Assembly: GCA_945906935.1 (NCBI GenBank)
Contig: CAMDSO010000001.1
Span: forward strand, 1 to 64,000
DNA: 64,000 nt
Direction: 5' to 3'
Source: Bordetella parapertussis
GTDB taxonomy: Bacteria > Pseudomonadota > Gammaproteobacteria > Burkholderiales > SG8-41
Shown here: positions 60,697 through 64,000 of the stretch, piece by piece
Layout: each line of letters starts with the position of its first letter
Numbering within the stretch: position 1 is the first letter of the stretch
The notes under the pieces: generated by a model
What the model was told of the DNA's origin: nothing
The model's database searches: none
What the model saw: the letters and a program-made list of their open reading frames with translations, nothing else
Position numbers and translations under genes: made by a program

Positions 60697-61767
60697 TCAT
60701 GGCGTTGGGTTCTGCTGTATCGGCAACAACAGCGTAAAGGTAGTGCGCCCGGGCTGCGAATCGAAGGTGACGGTACCATGATGCTGGGTTACAAAATTCT
60801 GCACCAGGGTCAACCCCAGTCCGCTGCCGCCTTCACGCCCGGAAACCAGCGGATAAAAAATTTTTTCACGAATATCTTCAGGAATACCCGGACCATCGTC
60901 GATGATTTGCACCTGTATCGCCTGCTTGTAACGGCGTCGCGCCAGCGTCGCCTGGCGCGCAATGCGCGTGCGCAGAGTGATCTGACCTTTGCCATGCATC
61001 GCCTGGGAGGCGTTGCGGACGACATTGAGGACGGCCTGGATCAGCTGCTCGCGGTCACCGGTGAGCTGCGGCAGGCTGGTGTCGTAATCACGCACCACAC
61101 GGATGCCCTGCGGGTATTCGGCGAGGATGACACTACGCACGCGCTCGAGCACCTCGTGAATATTGAGTGGTGCGGGCTGCGGCAGACGATGCGGCGTCAA
61201 CAGACGATCCATCAATAGCTGCAGGCGATCGGCTTCTTTCATGATCACCTGGGTATATTCATGCAGATGCGGCCGCTCCAGTTCGCGTTCGAGCAATTGC
61301 GCGGCACCGCGAATACCGCCGAGCGGGTTTTTGATTTCATGCGCCAGATTGCGAATCAGCTCACGGTTGGCCTGACTCTGATCGAGCAGCCGTTCTTCAC
61401 GCGCGATCTTCATCTGCTGCTCTATATGACGGAATTCAAGCAAAAAGCCGTGCCCGCCCTTGGTCCAGCCGTCGATCTCCACCGGATTGGCAGTACAAGT
61501 CAACATCAACTTGGGGCGACCGAAAGCGCCGATACGCAAATCGTTCTCGGTATAGCTGCTGTGATTGGCGCGCGCGTAATCGATCGCCGCATCGAGCACG
61601 TCGTCCTGGAATATCTCCGTGATGTCGTGGCCGACAAGACTCTTGCTGCTGGCCTCAAACAGATTTTCCGCAGACGGATTGGCGTAACGCACGTTCATGT
61701 CCTGGTCGACCAGCATGATTGCCGTTCCAAGAAGATCAAGTCCTGTGAGTGCCGGGATGGTCATCAT
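60697..61767 (-). CDS. ntrB: Nitrogen regulation histidine kinase NtrB (GlnL)
   Basis: PAS-like N-terminus, LIRNLAHEIKNPLGGIRGAAQLLERELE H-box, IDDGPGIPEDIREKIFYPLVSGREGGSGLGLTLVQNFVTQHHGTV. Confidence 0.95.
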   Translation of the reverse strand: MMTIPALTGLDLLGTAIMLVDQDMNVRYANPSAENLFEASSKSLVGHDITEIFQDDVLDAAIDYARANHSSYTENDLRIGAFGRPKLMLTCTANPVEIDGWTKGGHGFLLEFRHIEQQMKIAREERLLDQSQANRELIRNLAHEIKNPLGGIRGAAQLLERELERPHLHEYTQVIMKEADRLQLLMDRLLTPHRLPQPAPLNIHEVLERVRSVILAEYPQGIRVVRDYDTSLPQLTGDREQLIQAVLNVVRNASQAMHGKGQITLRTRIARQATLARRRYKQAIQVQIIDDGPGIPEDIREKIFYPLVSGREGGSGLGLTLVQNFVTQHHGTVTFDSQPGRTTFTLLLPIQQNPTP

Positions 61768-61847
61768 TTACACTGAAAATGAGACTGTAACAGCAAGAAG
61801 CGCGCCATATCCTGCGGTGACTGAAACGGACGGGGATTTGGCCCCGA

Positions 61848-62309
61848 TTACTTGATGCTGGCGAGTTCCCGCTTGAGGCTTTCGATGTTGCTCTCGTGCA
61901 ATTTGACGGCAGCCTCAAACGGTTTGAGGCGCTCTTCGACGCGGGCGTAATTCTTTTCGTTACCAAGCCGGACGTCCTGCTGCTCTACAAGTTTCTTTTT
62001 TGCCATATCCAGTTGCTGTTGTTCTTGGGCCATTTCCTGCTCAAGGATTTTGCGACGGCCTGCATCGCGCTGTTTCTGCGTTTCGCTATCGACACTGGGA
62101 AAGTTGGCCGGCTTCTGCTGCTGGGCACGCGGCGCCTGGGCCGGCGCAGGCGCGGTGTTCAATGGCTCGAGATTCAACGGTTTGCAGCCTTTGATTTCGG
62201 CGCGCACGTTGGTGTAGCGGGTGTTGCCATCGGCATCCGTGCATTTCCACATTTCGGCCTGTGCCGCGGCGCTCGTGCCTGCGAGAAAAAATGCGAGCCA
62301 GATTTTCAT
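61848..62309 (-). CDS. DUF4124 domain-containing protein
   Basis: MKIWLAFFLAGTSAAAQAEMWKCTDADGNTRYTNVRAEIKGCKPLNLEPLN with C-terminal coiled coil. Confidence 0.85.
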   Translation of the reverse strand: MKIWLAFFLAGTSAAAQAEMWKCTDADGNTRYTNVRAEIKGCKPLNLEPLNTAPAPAQAPRAQQQKPANFPSVDSETQKQRDAGRRKILEQEMAQEQQQLDMAKKKLVEQQDVRLGNEKNYARVEERLKPFEAAVKLHESNIESLKRELASIK

Positions 62310-62432
62310 TGCATTCCCCGTGTTTGAACACGCCGCATTTAAGCAATAACCCTGATCAACAGACCTCTGCCGCCTGATAACAGCGCGGTAAGCGATCAAA
62401 ATACCATGCGCCAAAGCGCTGCAACAAGCCCT

Positions 62433-62464
62433 AAAAAAACAGGGCGGGGTCACCCCCGCCCTGT
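62433..62464 (-). terminator. Rho-independent terminator of glnA
   Basis: ACAGGGCGGGG-TCAC-CCCCGCCCTGT; minus strand followed by a run of seven T. Confidence 0.9.
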
Positions 62465-62485
62465 CGGCATCATTTGCTATCGATG

Positions 62486-63895
62486 TTACAGGCTGTAATA
62501 CATGTCGAACTCGACCGGATGCGTCGTCATGCGGAAACGCGTCACTTCTTCCATCTTCAACGCGATGTAGGCGTTGAGCATGTCATCAGAGAACACGCCA
62601 CCGGTGGTCAGGAACGCGCGGTCCTTGTCGAGGTGCTCGAGCGCCATATCAAGCGACGAGCAGACATTTGGCACCTTCTTCGCTTGCGAAGGCGGCAGAT
62701 CGTAGAGGTTCTTATCGATCGGATCCCCTGGGTGAATCTTATTCTGCACGCCGTCAAGACCGGCCATCAGCATGGCAGTGAAAGCCAGGTACGGGTTCGC
62801 AGTCGGATCCGGGAAACGAATTTCGACACGACGCCCCTTCGGATTAGTGACATACGGAATGCGGCAGGCGGCCGAACGGTTGCGCGCCGAATACGCCAGG
62901 TTGATCGGCGCTTCGAAACCCGGTACCAGCCGCTTGTAGGAATTGGTGCCCGGGTTGGTGATCGCGTTCAATGCCTTGGCATGTTTAATAATGCCGCCGA
63001 TGTAATACAATGCAAAATCAGACAGGCCGGCGTAACCGTTACCTGCAAACAGGTTTTCGCCGCCCTTCCAGATCGACTGGTGCACGTGCATGCCCGAGCC
63101 GTTGTCACCGACGACCGGCTTCGGCATGAAGGTTGCGGTTTTGCCGTAGGACTGGGCGACCATCTGCACCGTATATTTCAAGATCTGGTTCCAGTCGGCA
63201 CGCTTCACCAGCTTCTCGAATTTGGTGCCAATTTCGCACTGGCCCGGGGCCGCCACTTCGTGGTGATGTACTTCGACCTCAACACCCTGCTGCTCAAGCG
63301 CGATACACATCGCGTTGCGGATGTCCTGCAGCGAATCTACTGGCGGCACAGGAAAATAGCCGCCCTTGACTGGCGGCCGGTGACCGGTGTTGCCCCCTTC
63401 AATGTCTTCGTTGGTCGACCACGGCGCTTCCTCGGAATTGATCTTGACCGCGCAACCGGACATATCCACCTTCCAGGTCACCGAATCAAAAATGAAGAAC
63501 TCGGGCTCCGGACCAAAGTAAGCAGTATCGCCAAGACCGGTCGATTTCAAATACGCTTCGCCCCGCTTGGCGATGGAGCGCGGATCGCGGTCGTAGCCCT
63601 TGCCGTCCGACGGTTCGATCACGTCGCAGCTGATATTCAGCACCGGCTCATCAGTGAACGGGTCTAGGCGTGCGGAATCCGGATCCGGCATCAACAGCAT
63701 GTCTGACGCCTCAATACCCTTCCAACCGGCGATCGAGGAACCGTCAAACGCATGGCCATCGGTAAATTTATCTTCGGTAAACTGCTTGGTCGGAACCGAG
63801 ACATGCTGCTCCTTGCCCCGCGTATCCGTAAAACGAAAGTCGACGAACTTGACTTCGTTTTCTTTGATCATTTTCATTACATCGGCTACCGCCAT
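62486..63895 (-). CDS. glnA: Glutamine synthetase type I
   Basis: [78 protein letters not shown]. Confidence 0.98.
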   Translation of the reverse strand: MAVADVMKMIKENEVKFVDFRFTDTRGKEQHVSVPTKQFTEDKFTDGHAFDGSSIAGWKGIEASDMLLMPDPDSARLDPFTDEPVLNISCDVIEPSDGKGYDRDPRSIAKRGEAYLKSTGLGDTAYFGPEPEFFIFDSVTWKVDMSGCAVKINSEEAPWSTNEDIEGGNTGHRPPVKGGYFPVPPVDSLQDIRNAMCIALEQQGVEVEVHHHEVAAPGQCEIGTKFEKLVKRADWNQILKYTVQMVAQSYGKTATFMPKPVVGDNGSGMHVHQSIWKGGENLFAGNGYAGLSDFALYYIGGIIKHAKALNAITNPGTNSYKRLVPGFEAPINLAYSARNRSAACRIPYVTNPKGRRVEIRFPDPTANPYLAFTAMLMAGLDGVQNKIHPGDPIDKNLYDLPPSQAKKVPNVCSSLDMALEHLDKDRAFLTTGGVFSDDMLNAYIALKMEEVTRFRMTTHPVEFDMYYSL

Positions 63896-63955
63896 GTGTC
63901 TCTCCTAGCTAAGTGTTGAATTAAAATTACCGTATGGCCTTGGGTTCACAGGGTC

Positions 63956-63971
63956 AGCATTAAATATGCCA
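63956..63971 (-). promoter_or_regulatory. Sigma-54 promoter of glnA
   Basis: Minus strand TGGCATATTTAATGCT; GG and GC separated by 10 nt, as in TGGCACG-N4-TTGCW; about 60 nt upstream of the glnA ATG. Confidence 0.8.
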
Positions 63972-64000
63972 ACCCGAAAATCGGGGAAGTCATTGTGCCA

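Noticed and set aside
62474-63667. 397-aa plus-strand ORF
   Set aside because: Antisense to glnA; no recognisable protein motif.

Overview
This 64 kb window looks like a betaproteobacterial chromosome segment with high GC and dense operons. No rRNA, tRNA, CRISPR array, IS element or prophage was recognised. About 1-9.1 kb is an accessory catabolic-looking island: three orphan Bug-family (TctC) binding proteins, an amidohydrolase cut by the window edge, a ketopantoate-reductase-like protein, MmgE/PrpD, a maleate-isomerase-like protein and an FAD oxidoreductase. About 9.2-14.3 kb is a probable copper-handling cluster (PCuAC, TlpA-like, BNR-repeat protein with a CECC motif, TonB receptor, DUF2946-like). 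About 16.5-21.2 kb is a zinc/metal uptake-efflux cluster (CDF, ABC permease, ZnuA-like binding protein, outer-membrane protein, small DUF2946-like protein) with no visible ABC ATPase. The rest is mainly housekeeping: hslVU, yidD, rlmI, xerC-DUF484-dapF, lpxL-like, metK-ahcY-metF, ttcA, midA, a DevBCA-like exporter, cca, slt, ilvA, rpiA, argA, rsmE, phr, yqgE-ruvX-pyrR-pyrB-pyrC', prlC, xth, ntrBC and glnA. The observations most worth following up are: (1) an ORF joining a YdaS/Cro-like HTH domain to a class-V aminotransferase, with a perfect 7-5-7 palindrome over its predicted, apparently leaderless promoter; (2) an in-frame second copy of the metK 3' end separated from the first by a nested palindromic REP/MITE-like element; (3) two small proteins with the same C-terminal RGPP signature heading two separate metal clusters; (4) an SAH riboswitch upstream of ahcY; (5) a sigma-32 promoter at hslVU and a sigma-54 promoter at glnA; (6) a catalytically degenerate PyrC' next to pyrB; (7) a CCA-adding enzyme without a recognisable HD motif. 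All calls are from reading the sequence; no database search was run.
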